From contig BDDC01000211.1 in the NCBI GenBank assembly GCA_001662425.1, positions 1 through 64,000 on the forward strand: a DNA stretch of 64,000 bases, given 5' to 3'. The notes below the pieces were generated by a model. That model saw only the letters and a program-made list of their open reading frames with translations, was not told where the DNA came from and did no database searches. Source of the stretch: Chlamydomonas sphaeroides. Its lineage: Eukaryota; Chlorophyta; Chlorophyceae; Chlamydomonadales; Chlamydomonadaceae. Positions 13,085-24,955 of this stretch are shown in pieces; within the stretch, counting starts at the first letter, position 1, and the number at the start of each line of letters is the position of its first letter. The position numbers and the translations under genes are program-made.

Positions 13085-14204
13085 CGGGGCTGGCGTGGGA
13101 GCCGGAGGATTCAGGGGCGGGTAGGCGGGTAGGAGGCTGCAGGACTGGGGCGCAGGGTAGGCTGCTAGGCGGTCAGAGACGTGTTTGGTGTAGGGCAGGT
13201 GCGAGGCGCCAGGCAGGAGGCGTGGCGGCGGAGGGGGGCTGTGCGCAGGGGCACGCTCGCAAGGAGTGCGGCGGGGAGGGAGGGCAGCGCGCGTGGAGGC
13301 CAGCCAGCCCCTGCCGGGCCCGCTGTTGGGCGGACAGCCGTTGGTTCTAGTGGGCAGGCGTTTGGGTAGGTGTCCCTGGGGCATGGCTGCAGGGGCGGCA
13401 CAGCGTGTGAAAGGCTGCTCGGTCGATGCGCTGCTGGGCTCCCTCCATGTGATGCTGCGGGATGTTCTGCCAGATCACAGCACCTAGCTACACGTGGCAT
13501 AGCACGAAGCTCGTCTCCAGCTCGTCCGTGCTTGTCACGATGTCAGCCTGCCCCTCTCCCGCCATGAAGCGTTGCAGCTGTCTGATGTGTGTTTAAAACT
13601 TCATGGGGCCGACTGTGTCTGGTGCGTGCGTACTGCGTGGCCCTGCTGCGGCCGCCTGCAACCGTCTCGCTCCGACAGGCTCTGATTTCAAGCCCCAGCG
13701 CGTACCGCAAGCGCCTCCCAGGACTGCGCGGGGTTCTCAGGTGGACCGACCAGTCTTGCGTGCGTGCTCCGCTCCGCGCTACGCACCGGCGTGCATGTCG
13801 CAACTCCTGCTCATTCCACGTCACCCATCACTTAGCTAGCTGCGTGTGCGTGCACTGAGCCGCCTGCCGCCGCCTCCCAGTGTCCCAGACAAAACACGAG
13901 TACGTGTCCCCTGTACGGAAGCTGTACCGATACGGCGCCGAGCTTGAGAGTAGCCCACCGCGTGGCGGCAACGCTATGTCGCCTCTAACACTACCGGTAA
14001 CGCGCTTCTGCAATCGCAGCGAGTAAAAGGCATTGGTGGATGTGATCGTCAGCACCGGGTCGCATCATCGTGCGCACGTGCGGCGAAGCGGACCACGACA
14101 GCCGACAGCCCGCTGGTTTGTGCACGCCCGCCTCGCTGCGAGCAGCGGCCACGCGCGCAGCCACGCCAGCGCCGTCGTGCCGTGCCATCTTCCTGACAAG
14201 CGCC
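13085..14204. other. Intergenic region between convergent BIG and BRP1-like genes
   Basis: This must hold the 3' UTRs of two genes that face each other. Short open frames exist on both strands but none has a recognisable domain or exon pattern. I saw no TGTAA-type poly(A) motif in the correct sense close to either stop codon, and no RNA gene or repeat. Confidence 0.5.
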
Positions 14205-17200
14205 TCACGCACCCACCCCGGGCCCCGCCGCCACAGACGACAGTCGCGACGCAATCCACGCCGCGGCATTCGCCTCCTCCTCCTCCGGCTCGCCACCTGG
14301 GCACTCGGCCTCCCCGCCGCCGGCCGCCCGCCCAGCTGTGCACGCCTCCGCCACGCAGCGAGACCAGCGGCACACCGGCCCGCCAGACCACACGCCACAT
14401 GCCGCCGCCGAAAGCACGTCGCCAGCCAACCGCCGCAGCACGCCCTCGAACGCGGACACAACGGCCTCAGCGCCGCTACCCTCGTTGCCAGCCACGTCCC
14501 CAGGCCCACCAACCGATGCCGGTGCGGCGGCGGCGGTGGCGGCGGCACGCAGGGCCCTGCGCAGCGCACCGGAGGCCCCAAGTCGCGCCGCCGCACGCTC
14601 CGCCACCGCCGCCGCCGAGCGCTGCACCGCAGCATCCGCCGCCCGCGCCGGCGCCTCCTTGCCCTGACGACGGTCGCTTCCCCCACCAGCAGCAGACGAA
14701 GGCGCCGCAAACGCCACCTCCAACAACGCCGCCGGACCGTGCAACGCCGCCGCCCCGCGCAATGCCGAGCCGGGCACGCCCGGCGCCAGCCCGGCGGCGG
14801 CGCCCGGCGTGCGCTGCTCCTCCGGCCCGTCCAGCCCGTGGCGGCGGTAGGCATCCAGCGCCGCGTCCAGCAGCCGGGCGTTGTTGGGGTCGTGAAGGCC
14901 CAGCGCCGCCGTCGCCACCGCCACCGCCGCCGCTACGTAGTCGTCCCACAGCGCGGCGGCGGCGGCGGCGCGGCTGTAGCCGACGCCGGTGCTGCCGCTG
15001 CTAGGCGCCGACGGCGAGCCGGGCCCGGCGGCGGCGGCGGCGGCGGCGCCGTCGGCCTCGGCCTCGGCGGCGGCGCGGAGCGCGCGGACGCGGCTGGCGG
15101 CGTCGCTGACCTCTGCCGCCAGCTGGTCCAGGGTGTGGATGTGGCCTGCATGCGGCGGGTCCCCGCGGTGCAGCGAGATGAGCGTTGGGCGGAGAGTTGG
15201 GAGCATGGGCATCATGTGGGCGGTGAGGTCGCAGGGGTTCAGGTCAGGCAAAGTCGCAGACATGGATGCTGCCTGGAGGCGGCAGGGAGCCAAGGGGCCG
15301 ACAGATGGAGGGCGCTCGGAGGGGCAGGCCTGCTGCGACCGGCGCGGTCGGCGAGCATGCTGCATGCGCACGTGTGTGATGGAGCTCGAGGCGCAGGCCT
15401 GCAGCGCGGCCACACCTTCCAGCGCCCGCTGCGCCACGGCGCTGAGAGACACGACCACGCCCTCGCGCCGCCGCCGCCGCGGCCCGCCGCGCCCGCCATC
15501 ATCCGAGCCGCCGCCGCCGCCGCCGCCGCGGCAGCTACGGGGGAAATCAACCAGGCCGCCGCCGCCCCCGGCCGTCAGGAAGCCTGCCGCTGCCGCCGCC
15601 GCTGGGGGGCCGCGTGCGGTCGCCAGGATGCAGCCGGTGCGGCGGCGCAGCATGGCGGCGGCGATGCTGCGTACGACATGCTGCACCTGTACGGCATACG
15701 AGTACGGTAGCCGGTTAGCGGGCCGCACCGTACAGAGGCGGTGTCGAGCGGTTGCTGCGGTTGCAGGGGCAGCCGGCCCACAGGCGACATGCCCCCCAAG
15801 GAGCCTACAGGAGCCCGAGCATGCGGTGGGGCTGGCATTCTGGCCCCAGGCAGGGGGCCACGACCAGCGGCCGCCCACCGCCCACCTGAAGCAGCAGCTT
15901 ACGCCCTCGCTCCCGCTCCGCTGCGTTGAGGGAATCGGCGCCGGCGCCGGCGCCTTCGGCCCCCGCTGGGGTGGCCGGCTCCAGGCCCAGGCGAGGCGCC
16001 AGCGCTGCTGAGCCAGCCGAGGCCGCAAGCCGACGCCGCTTAGCAGCCGGATCCACCTGCTCGCCCACATCAGCGGACGCAGCAGGCGACAGGCCGCCCG
16101 CGGCGCCGACAGCCACCTCGCCACCGCCAGCGGCGGCGGCGGCGGCGGCGGCGGCACGGAGGCAGGCCGTCGCGCCCTCCTGTAGGGCCTGTCGGACCAG
16201 CGGCAACAGCGTCGCCTCCGCCACTGCGGCCGCCGCCGTGACGGCGCCGGCTGACGGCGCCGCCACCTCGATCACCGCCCGTGACACGGCCGTCGCCCCG
16301 CTGCGTGCGCCGCGTTCACGCGGCGCCACCGCCTGCTCCGCCGCCTCCGCTGCCGACGGCGCTCCAGCCATCAGCGCCGCGTACAGCGCCGCGGCCGCCG
16401 CCGGCACGGCGCCCTCCTCCTCATCGCCCGCGCCGCCGCCCGCCTCGTCGCCCTCAAGCCCCTGCTCCTCTCCTTCCTCCTCCCCAGACGCACGCCCAAA
16501 GAACTCGAGCACGCCGGCCGGCAGCTCCTCCCTGGCATGCGCACAAGTAGCCAGGACGAACAGCCGGCAGCCCAAGGCCCCGCCGCCGGCGGCGCCGCCT
16601 GGCACGCCGGCGAGCATGGCGGCGGCGGCGGCGGCCTGCTGCATGAACGCGTCCCACGTGGCGCTCGTGCAGGCTCGGCTGCCGGAGTGCCGGTCGCCGG
16701 CGTCGTCGCTGTCGTCGCCGTCAGGCCCCGACGCGGAGCCCGCGTCGTCCGAGGCCGCCTCCTCCCCGCCGTCACCGCTGCCGCCGCCGCTCGCCTCCTC
16801 GTCGTCATCGCTGGCGGTGCTCGGCGAGCCGCAGGCGGCCTCCCCGTCGCTGCCGCCGCCGTCCGAGTCGGGCCGCTGCCGCCGCCGCCGGCCAGCGGCG
16901 GCGGCGGGCCGCACAGTGGCCCGCTGCTCTAGGGCCCACGTGTCGATGCGAGGCAGGTGCAGGACCAGCGCCTGACGGGCTGCCGCCGCCGTCGCCGCTG
17001 CCTCCGCCACCAGCGCCGCCACGGCCTCAGCCGCCTCTGTGCCGGCGGCGCCGCTGCCGCCGCGCAGCACAATGGCCGCCAGGTTGACCGTGCACACTGC
17101 CGCCGCAGTAGACGATACTGACGGCGCCGCTGCGCATGACGGCGCTTCTGCTGACGCCGACGGCGACAACGGGCCGCACATGAGCAGCAGCAGCGCCGCC

Positions 17201-20200
17201 GCCACGGCACCTTGCGGGCCGTCGCCGTCGCCGCACAGCAGCAGGTGGCAGGCGGGCGGTGGCGGCGCCGCCAACGACGCGGACGGCGGCACCGCTGGAG
17301 CGGTGGCAGCTGCCACCGTGTCGATGTCAGCGACGTCAGCACCGAGCGCCGTTGAGGTGCTCGGGGCCAACGACGGCGCCTCGACGGCACCCAGCCGAGC
17401 TAGGGCACCCACGAAGGCCTCAACGGCGGCGGCGGTGCGGTCCCCAGTCGCGGCGCCGACCCCGGCCGCCGCCGCCGCCGTAGCTTGCAGCAGGGCGTCG
17501 GCCGCCTGCGCCGCCGCCGCCGGCACCGCCAAGCCCGCGGCCGCGCAGCGCGCCAGCGCGCGCGCCGCCGACGGCGCCGCCAGCGCCAGCGCGTGCGCCG
17601 GCGGCGCGTCCGGCAGACCGGGGCACACCGCCGCCGCCGCCTCGCGGCGGCTGCACGGCTGCGGCGCCGCCGCCAGCGCCACCTCCCAGTCCTCCTGCAT
17701 CACCACAACGCCCGCCAGCCAGTCGCCCTCGTCGCCGCCGGCACCGCCGCCAGCGTCGCCGCCGTCGCTGCCGTCCGTGCCGGCCTCGGCTCCGCCGCCG
17801 CCGCCCTCGCCGTCGCCCTCCTCGTCAGCCCCGGCTGGCGGCGGCACGGCCGGGGGCTGCGTGACCAGCTCTGCATTACCCGCCCGTCCCGGACCCGCCG
17901 CCTCGCCCGCCGCTGGCGAGGGCGCTAGGGCAGCGGCGTCGACGTCGGGACCGTCGGCGGCGCCGGGCTGCCGCTCGTCCGGCGCCTCCGCTGCGGGGCT
18001 CGCACCAGGGGCCGCCTCATCGTCCGCGACCGCCCCATCAGCCGCCGGCGACGCTGCGCCGATCGCGCCGTGCGTGCGCCCTGGCGGCGCCGGTGCTGGC
18101 GGCGCCGCCAGCACCGACGGGCCGGCGGCGGCGGCAGCGGCGTCCGGAGAGCCGCGGCGCGCGTCGATCCCGGCCGTGCTGCCGTACATATCCGCAAAGC
18201 CGCGGAGTACGGACGCAAAGCCACGCGGCCGGTCAGCTGCTGGCGCCGCGGGCCACGGGTCAGCGGCAGCGGCCGCCTGCTCCTGCGGCCGCTCCGCGGC
18301 AGCTGCCTCGGAAGGGCGGGAGCGTGCACCGGCTGCGCCCTGCATGTCCGCATCGCCGCCGCCAGCGCCGCCGCCGCTGGTGCCAGCCTGCTCACCCTCC
18401 CCTGCCTCGGCGGCACGGGCAGCTACCGGCGGCTGCACTGCATCCGCCCCCAGCGGCTCCAGCTCCGTCCCCGCCCCCGCCACCGCCCCCGCCGCCACGT
18501 CCGCATCCGCCTCCGCCTCCATGGGCGCCGCCTCCGCCTCCGCCGGCCCTGCCCCGCAGGAGTCTGCTGCTGCCGCCGCGGCGGCGCTGCCGTCAACCAC
18601 CGCCGCCGCCGCCGCCGAGGGCTCCGTCGCGCTGCCGTCCCTCAGCTCGAGGTGCCGCTGCAGCCGCCGCGCCTCGCACCGCTCCGCCGCTACCTCGGCC
18701 CTGCGCCGGCCGCGCTGCTGCGCCGCCGCCGCCGCCGCCGCCAGCCGCCGGGCCACGAGGCCATCCAGGTCGCCTCCGGCAGCGGCGCAGCGGCGCACGG
18801 CGGCCATCACCGCCGACGAGCACAGCGCCTGCAGGTCAGCCCCTGCGGCATAGAGATGGGCGGACAGGCAGCGGGCAGTCAGACGTGCACGGGGGTATCG
18901 CAGACCCAATGATGGTGCACAGAGAGGCAGCGGGTGGACATGTCCGTCCGTGGGCTGGTCTCGGCGCATACAGGTCCGTCCGTGGGCTGGTCTCGGCTCA
19001 CACAGGCACGCTTCGCAGGCGCCCGGCCACACGACGCCGGCCGGATGGTCTGCGTGCCGTGCCCAACTCCGGCCCCAGCCCCTCGCCCTCCCGTGCCGTC
19101 CCGTCCCTGGCCTGGCCCCTGGCCGAGCCCCATTCACCCATGCCCCGGCCCTACCCGCGTATCCCTCGGTCGCCTCCGCCAGCCGGTGCAGCACCTCCGG
19201 CGGCGGCGGCGGCCGCCAGCGCGCCGTGTGGACTCGCAGGACGTCGGCCCTCTGCCGCCTGGCGCGACCAGCAAGGGGGCGGGCGTGTCGGCAGGCGGAG
19301 TAGGGGCCAGCGAGTCGACGCAGGCCTCGTGCCTAACATCGGCTCCACACATATGTCGCCGGATCAGCTTACAAAGCTCTGATGATACTATCTCAGGCTT
19401 AGGCTGGTTGATAAGGCGGCAATATGGGCAGCAGGACAACGGCGTGGCATGCCCCACATGCCCCACATGGCCCAACGCTGAGCCGCCCTCCGACCCCGCC
19501 CCGCCGGGCCCAACCTGTCGGGCAGCCCGAAAGCCACCTCGCGGTCGAAGCGGCCCGGCCGCCTCAGCGCGGGGTCCAGCTGGTCGGGCCGGTTAGTGGC
19601 GCCGATGACGATGACCTGGGTCGGGTCGGGTCGGGTCGGGTGGGTGCGGCGCAGGTCGGAGGTCGGAGGCCGGCGGGCAAGGGTCAGCGGTGCGCCCCAC
19701 GCGGGGGCGTGACAGGCGCCGCGGCCAGCGGCGCATTGCTGCAGCGAGGCCCCCGCCCCCGCTACCTGCCCTGCACCCCTGAGCCGCTGTCCCACAGCCG
19801 CCTTCCCCCCAGCCCCGCCCACCTGGCCCCTGTCCGCCAGGCCGTCCATGAGCGCCAGCAGGGTGGCCACCACGGAGGCGTAGATCTGGTCGCCGCCGCC
19901 CGCGGCCTGGCAGCCGGGCAGGAGGGGGGCGCAGGGGGGCGCGGGGAGCGGCAAGGCGGGGTTGGGGGGGGGGGCAGGGAGGCGGGGTTGACACGCGGCG
20001 CGCATGGCGGCGTCCCCAGCCGCGGCCACACCCGCACCTGCGTCCTGCGCGGCGCCAGGGCGTCCAGCTCGTCCAGGAAGATGATGGAGGGCGCGCGGCG
20101 GCGGGCCTGGGGCGTGTGAGGAGGGCGGCCAAGTGAGGCGCGAGGGCCCGGGCAGGGCGCGTCAGGCAGGCGGGGCGCAGCGGCTGCATCCGACAGCGCC

Positions 20201-22836
20201 CGCCCCTTCGCCCACACCCTGCCTCGAGCCTCCGCTCCCGACCCCCGACGCCCCACCTCCAGTCCCCATGCCCTCTCCCCTCCCCCGCACCGCACTCCCA
20301 TGGGCAGCAGGATACCCAATGTCATGTGTCGGGCAACACAGCCCTAGCCCCTCGCTGCCTTGCCACCCACCGCCCGCCTCCGCCCCCGCCGCACCTCCTC
20401 GAACAGCAGCCGCAGCGTTCGCTCCGCGTCGCCGTGGTACTTGCCCAGCACGTCGGCGCCGCCCCTGGCAAACAGAGCCACCGGCACCGGCGAGCGGCGG
20501 CCCACCTCGCCCGCCAGCGACCGCACCGCCAGCGTCTTGCCGGTGCCCGGCAGGCCGTGCAGCAGGATGCCCCTGCGTGGGCACCGCAGCGAGGGGCGGC
20601 CGGGGGCCAGGTTGGGCGAGGGGACGATTGGGTGCCTTGGCTGCTCGCGCACGGTATGCGGCGTGTGCGCTGGGGATAGCGGCGCTGCGGCGCTCCGGCC
20701 AGAGGCTTTGGCTCCCCACCAAGCAAGGCAGCCAGTCAGCCAGTCGCCGCCCCGGCGCACGCCGCTTGCCGCCCCGGGCTGCTCGCACCTGGGCGGGGCC
20801 GCTCCCTGCAGCCCCATGCTCTCCATGAGCCCCGGGTACAGCAGCGGCAGCAGCACCATCTCCTGGAGCGCGGATATGGCGGTCTGGAGGGAGGCGCAGG
20901 TAGGCACCACACCACGGCGGACCGGAAAGCAGCAGGCGTTGGCAAGGCACGGAGGGGCGGACGGGCGCCGGGTCCACTTAGCGGTAGCGTTCCGGAGCCC
21001 ACACGTACCCGGGAGCCGCCCACACACTCGAAGCCGCGGCTGTATACACCGCCCGCCGCCGTGGGCCCATCGGCCGCTCCACCACCTCCCCCGCCTCCGC
21101 CTCCGCTTCCGCCTCCGCCTCCGCCTCCCCCTCCGCCCAGCATCACGGGCGCCAGCCGCGCCGTGTCCTTGGCTGCGCGGCGGCGCTCCTTGGCCCCAAA
21201 CACAGCCTCATCGTCGTCGGCCTCGGCGGCGGCGGCGGCCGCCTCGGCGGCGGCGCGCGCCGAGGCCAGCGCGGCGCGAGCCAGCAGCATGTGCCGCGTG
21301 ACGGCGGCCTCGGCGGCGGCGGCGTCGAGCCTGCCAGGGTGTGGCACGGACGCGGTGGGTGTTGCGTTGGTCGCTGCTTTCATTGCACGTTGGGGGCCCG
21401 GCCCGGTTCGACCCGGCGCCGTCCTTGTGTCGCGCTAACTCCTAGCCTGCCGCCAGCCACGTTCGCAACACGGGCCCACGCAAGCAGGCCCAGCCGCCCA
21501 GCGCCCACCTGCGCCGCTTGCTCGGGGGCGGCCCAGCCTTCCGGTCGCCGTCACGCGCGCGCGGGCTGCCACCGCCCGCCGGCCCCTCGCTGTCCGAGGC
21601 GCCCTGCCGCGCCGCCGCAGCCGGCTGCTGCCTCGGCTGCTGCCTCGGCGGAGGGCTGTCGCCGCGCCGGTCCCGCTCCGGCTGCCGCCTCGTTGCGGCG
21701 GCCGCCGCGGCCCAGGTGCCGCCGCCGTCGGCGCCGTCGGCGCTGCGGCGGCCGTCGCCGTCACCGTCGCCGCCAGCGGCGCTGCGCATCCGCAGCGGGT
21801 CGTCGGTGAGGCCCGGCAAGCCTCTGAGGGGCGCGGGGAGCGGGCTGTGGGCAGCACCCGGGTGGCCCCCAACAGGTGCCCGCGCAACAGGTGCCCGCGC
21901 CACGCCCGCCTTGGCCTACCCGCAACCGCCATGGCACCCAACCGTCGGCGACCCCAAGACCCCCGCGACGCAGCCGCCGCCTCCGCCTCACCGGCGCGCC
22001 TCCTCGGCCTCGTGGCGGTAGTCCTTGGCGTGGCGGGGGCAGGCGATGAGGTAGCGCTGCGTGTTGAAGGCGCAGCCCACGGCCCGAGCGCAGTGCAGGT
22101 GGTACGACACGTTGCAGCGCTCCACGCGGCAGCCCAGCGTGGCGCCGCGCTCGCCGCAGGCGCCGCACCTGGAGGCGGTGTGTGGGGGCGACATGGAGAG
22201 AGCTTGGGGCGGCGGGTTGCGGGCTGCGTGTGGGTCCGGGCGTGGCCTGGGCCAAGGGGGGAAGCGGAGGCGAGGAGCAGGGGCCGGGGCGCGGCGGTTG
22301 AAGGCGCGCACCTGATCTGGCGGCCACGGCGGATGGCCTTGCCCACGTTGCGCAGCTTTGACATGTCGCTGTTGTGGTATACCTGGGGGGAGTGGTGGGC
22401 GGGGTGGAAGGGTATGGCTGACCCGGGGCGGGGTTGCAGGCTGGCAGCACGTGGTGCCGCGGCGCACGGCAGCACCGCGAGGCTACACACACACCCCCCC
22501 GCCAGTGAGCGAGGGCTCCTCGGCCCCTCGCGCTGCACGGCAGCTTGGCCATGTTATGGTTTATGCGCATGTCTGACATGCTGGCTGGCGCACCTCGGAC
22601 GACCATAGCGCGCAGTAGCGGTGGATGAACACGCCCGCAGAGCCGGTGCCCGCATCGATGGGCCCCAGCAGCGCACCCAAGCTGCCGCTGCACGCCTTGC
22701 GGTCCTGACCGCAGAGTACACACATGCTGGGCGCCCGTGTGGTGGCCTTTCCGCCAGCAGGCGGGGCCGAGGCTGGCCGGCTCGCGCCATTTGCAGGCAG
22801 CGACTTGTCGGGTTGCAGCTCCTCCTCGCTAGCCAT
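14205..22836 (-). CDS. ePHD + AAA ATPase chromatin protein (ATAD2-related, plant BRP1/At3g15120 type)
   Basis: Likely nuclear chromatin ATPase. Minus-strand exons: 22836-22594, 22382-22312, 22168-21992, 21823-21509, 21330-21009, 20883-20789, 20572-20395, 20106-20038, 19906-19823, 19615-19515, 19258-19155, 18842-15886, all in phase (1572 aa), then less certain 3' exons from 15686 to a stop at 14205. Order: extended PHD finger about residues 39-163 (CVLCGQDRKAC, FIHRYCALW, CGACGERGATLGC, CNVSYHLHC, CPRH); Gly-rich linker; AAA module about 408-600 with Walker A GLPGTGKT, ARGGADVLGKYHGDAER, Walker B IIFLDELD, sensor GATNRPDQLDPALRRPGRFD and EGYAGADLQALC. From about residue 1118 follows a second ATPase-like module without a P-loop Lys (HLLLCGDGDGPQGAVAAALL), then a helical tail. 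No bromodomain is seen, which separates it from ATAD2/BRAT1. The start is fixed by the first ATG before the PHD finger. In Arabidopsis the related protein is, to my knowledge, a partner of BRAT1 in anti-silencing. Confidence 0.88.
18942..19005. repeat. Two 32-bp direct repeats in a BRP1-like gene intron
   Basis: Two adjacent copies start gtccgtccgtgggctggtct, at 18942-18973 and 18974-19005, differing at a few positions near their ends. They sit in the intron between the exons ending at 19155 and starting at 18842. No coding or RNA role is apparent. Confidence 0.85.
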
Positions 22837-24955
22837 GCTGACAGAAATTTATCTAGTGACAAGGTTCCATGGTTCGCTTGAATAACCTGGCGCGTCACTC
22901 GCGAACACGTGGAGGGACAGCTGCAATTTTCGTCGCCTTTGCGATTGTGCCTACATAGTGTAGCTACGCAATGAGCTCTGGTCAATGTCCGCTACGAGGC
23001 CTTTGTGGCTTTGGCAAGCGAACAGTGACACGCGGTACCCGACTTTCACCCGTCGTGCGCCGTCCAGTCACCTCCAACCCAAGCTCCGAAATGACAGGCC
23101 GCTGGGTTGTACAGGCGCGTGGATAGTATGGGAACGGCTTATTTTACCCCCGACGATCTCAGTTTCGTCTGGTCAGGGTGTCCTCTGTTTTGGGCGAGCC
23201 ATGCACCCATTTACGGGTTTATGATAAACTAGAACGAAGTCACAAAAGGAGGGTTCGCAGGGCCGCAGGTTCAGGGGCTTCGTTGATTGGTTGTTTACCC
23301 ATGCGCAGCTGGGGAGGTTTCATCGGACAGAGCAGCTGGCAGGAGCGGGCTAGCCAGGCAGGGCCAGGCACAGCAGCGGGCCAGCCAGCGGTGCAGGCAA
23401 GCAGGGAAAGGCCTCAGTCCGGTAGGGTCCGGTGTCGTAAAGCTTCCCTCAGCGGTAGCCAGTGGCGCAGCTAGGGTAGGGCTTGGTGATTGCGGCAGCA
23501 GGGACCCATTAGTGCACGTGCGGAAAAAAGGATTTGGTGGTTAAAGGTGCCAGCGTGCTTGTAAGCTGCTGACAGCATGTCGTCAAAGTAGCTGCAGCAT
23601 CGCCAGCCGCGCTTGCGCCAGGGTCGCACGACCTCACGCATAAGCTTAGTGAAAGCCCAATAAGCCGTAGCTAGGCCGAAAGGAAGCTGGATGGGTGAAA
23701 ACGTAGAATTTTCCTCGCCAGCTGAAGCCGGGACAGTGCTGTAAGGCCCGTCCTCCTGTCTCCTGCGTGCTCCTGCTGTCCTTGCCCCGCTTCCTGCCGG
23801 CCGGCTCGTCACCCCGGCCCTTTCGGGGTCTCAGCGGAGCGGAGATGACAGCTAGCAGGGAGCAAGGTAGGGCGGCGGCAGCGGGGCGTTAAGGGGGCGT
23901 GGGTGGGCGAGGCGAAGTGCCGCGGCAGGTGTCGCCGTGCTGAGCAGTAGCGCCGCCAGCCCCTGCAGGAGGGGGCGGCAGAGGGTCACAGGCGCGCCAT
24001 CCCGGCCATTCCGGCCACGGGGCCGTGGAGCGACCCGGCAGCAAGACCCAGCAGCCAGATAGAGCGAGCGACCCGCTGGCCCGTGCGACCCGCCGGACGG
24101 TGTGACCCCGGCCCGTGCGACCCAGTCGGGCCCGACGCGACCTGGCCAGTGCGGGCGGCCCGTGCGACTCAGTGCGACCCGACTCGGTGCGAAAACGAAA
24201 TTCGTCACGCGCATGGCTACCTGCGTCAGGCCGCATCCAATGCAAGCCGTGGAGGCACTGCAGATGTGCAGCTATGCTCGGAGTCTCATCTCATTTCATC
24301 GTAGCTACGCCGTGTCACGCGTGAAGATAGTGAAGAATCACGCGGCAGTTTACGCAGCGCAGGCTTGCACGTTGCTTCGTGCTGCTTGAAGAGGCCAGCG
24401 GCGGGCTTGCTTTGGCCATCGGGGGGGTGCGCACCCAGGCACGCCTCTCCGCAGATTTATCTTGTGCTTTGGTCGAACGGCTTCAGGCTTACATGCACGC
24501 TCCAAGCCTAGCTATCGGGAGTTCAGGACCAGCGGTCGCTCGCTCCGGTAAAGTAAGGCGCTGCGCTAGCAGCTGTGAGGGCGGCTCGTTTGTAAAGGTT
24601 CGGCAAGTTGCATCGAGTATAGTAGTTACCAGAAACATCATGCAAAGTTCCTGAAGCAGGGCGCGACTTGGAGCACGTATGCAACGCCACACCTGGCATG
24701 CGCAGAGACCTGCAGAGACAGCTTTGCATGCATGTCGGCCAATGTGGCAACGCCAGGACGCATGACGTACTGCTGATTGTTCTGCATTCATGCAATCCGC
24801 CGTGGCACGCCGTCGTACATGCCCAAACACTTTAAAGCTACAAAACGGACCGCCTATTGTCATTATCAGCGACGTCAACGCAAGCCCTCGCTCACAAGTG
24901 TTTAAGCAGGTTCAACTCTTGCTTGCCATCCCACCGCCAAGCAAATTTCGAAACC
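22837..24955. other. Intergenic region with retroelement relic and degenerate low-complexity tracts
   Basis: About 2.1 kb between the divergent BRP1-like gene (start 22836) and the Cys-rich gene (start 24956). GC content drops relative to the genes. It contains a reverse-transcriptase fragment on the minus strand (about 23570-23692) and, around 24065-24200, a run of gcgacc/gtgcgac-type imperfect repeats. The rest shows no gene. The promoter of the Cys-rich gene should lie in its last few hundred bases, but no motif is clear. Confidence 0.6.
23570..23692 (-). mobile_element. Reverse-transcriptase fragment of a retrotransposon (DIRS-like), degenerate
   Basis: The minus strand encodes LPFGLATAYWAFTKLMREVV followed by RPWRKRGWRCCSYFDDML. 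This has the core RT layout: LPFGL..A...FTK.M, then hydrophobic residues and a Y-x-D-D catalytic box (here YFDD). The wording FTK-LM-R-VV-W-R-RG resembles DIRS-type elements common in green algae. The surrounding frame (23471-23812) loses similarity on both sides; no RNase H, recombinase or terminal repeats are visible, so this is a dead fragment. Assignment to DIRS rather than another LTR class is tentative. Confidence 0.7.

Noticed and set aside
10345..13384. Very long minus-strand open frames (862 and 986 codons) opposite BIG exon 11
   Set aside because: They are antisense shadows in extremely GC-rich DNA where stop codons are rare. They consist of Arg/Ala/Pro/Ser low-complexity sequence, while the plus-strand frame carries conserved BIG sequence with proper splice sites.
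17039..18853. 604-codon plus-strand open frame
   Set aside because: It is antisense to the long exon of the BRP1-like gene, made of Ala/Pro/Ser repeats, with no domain.
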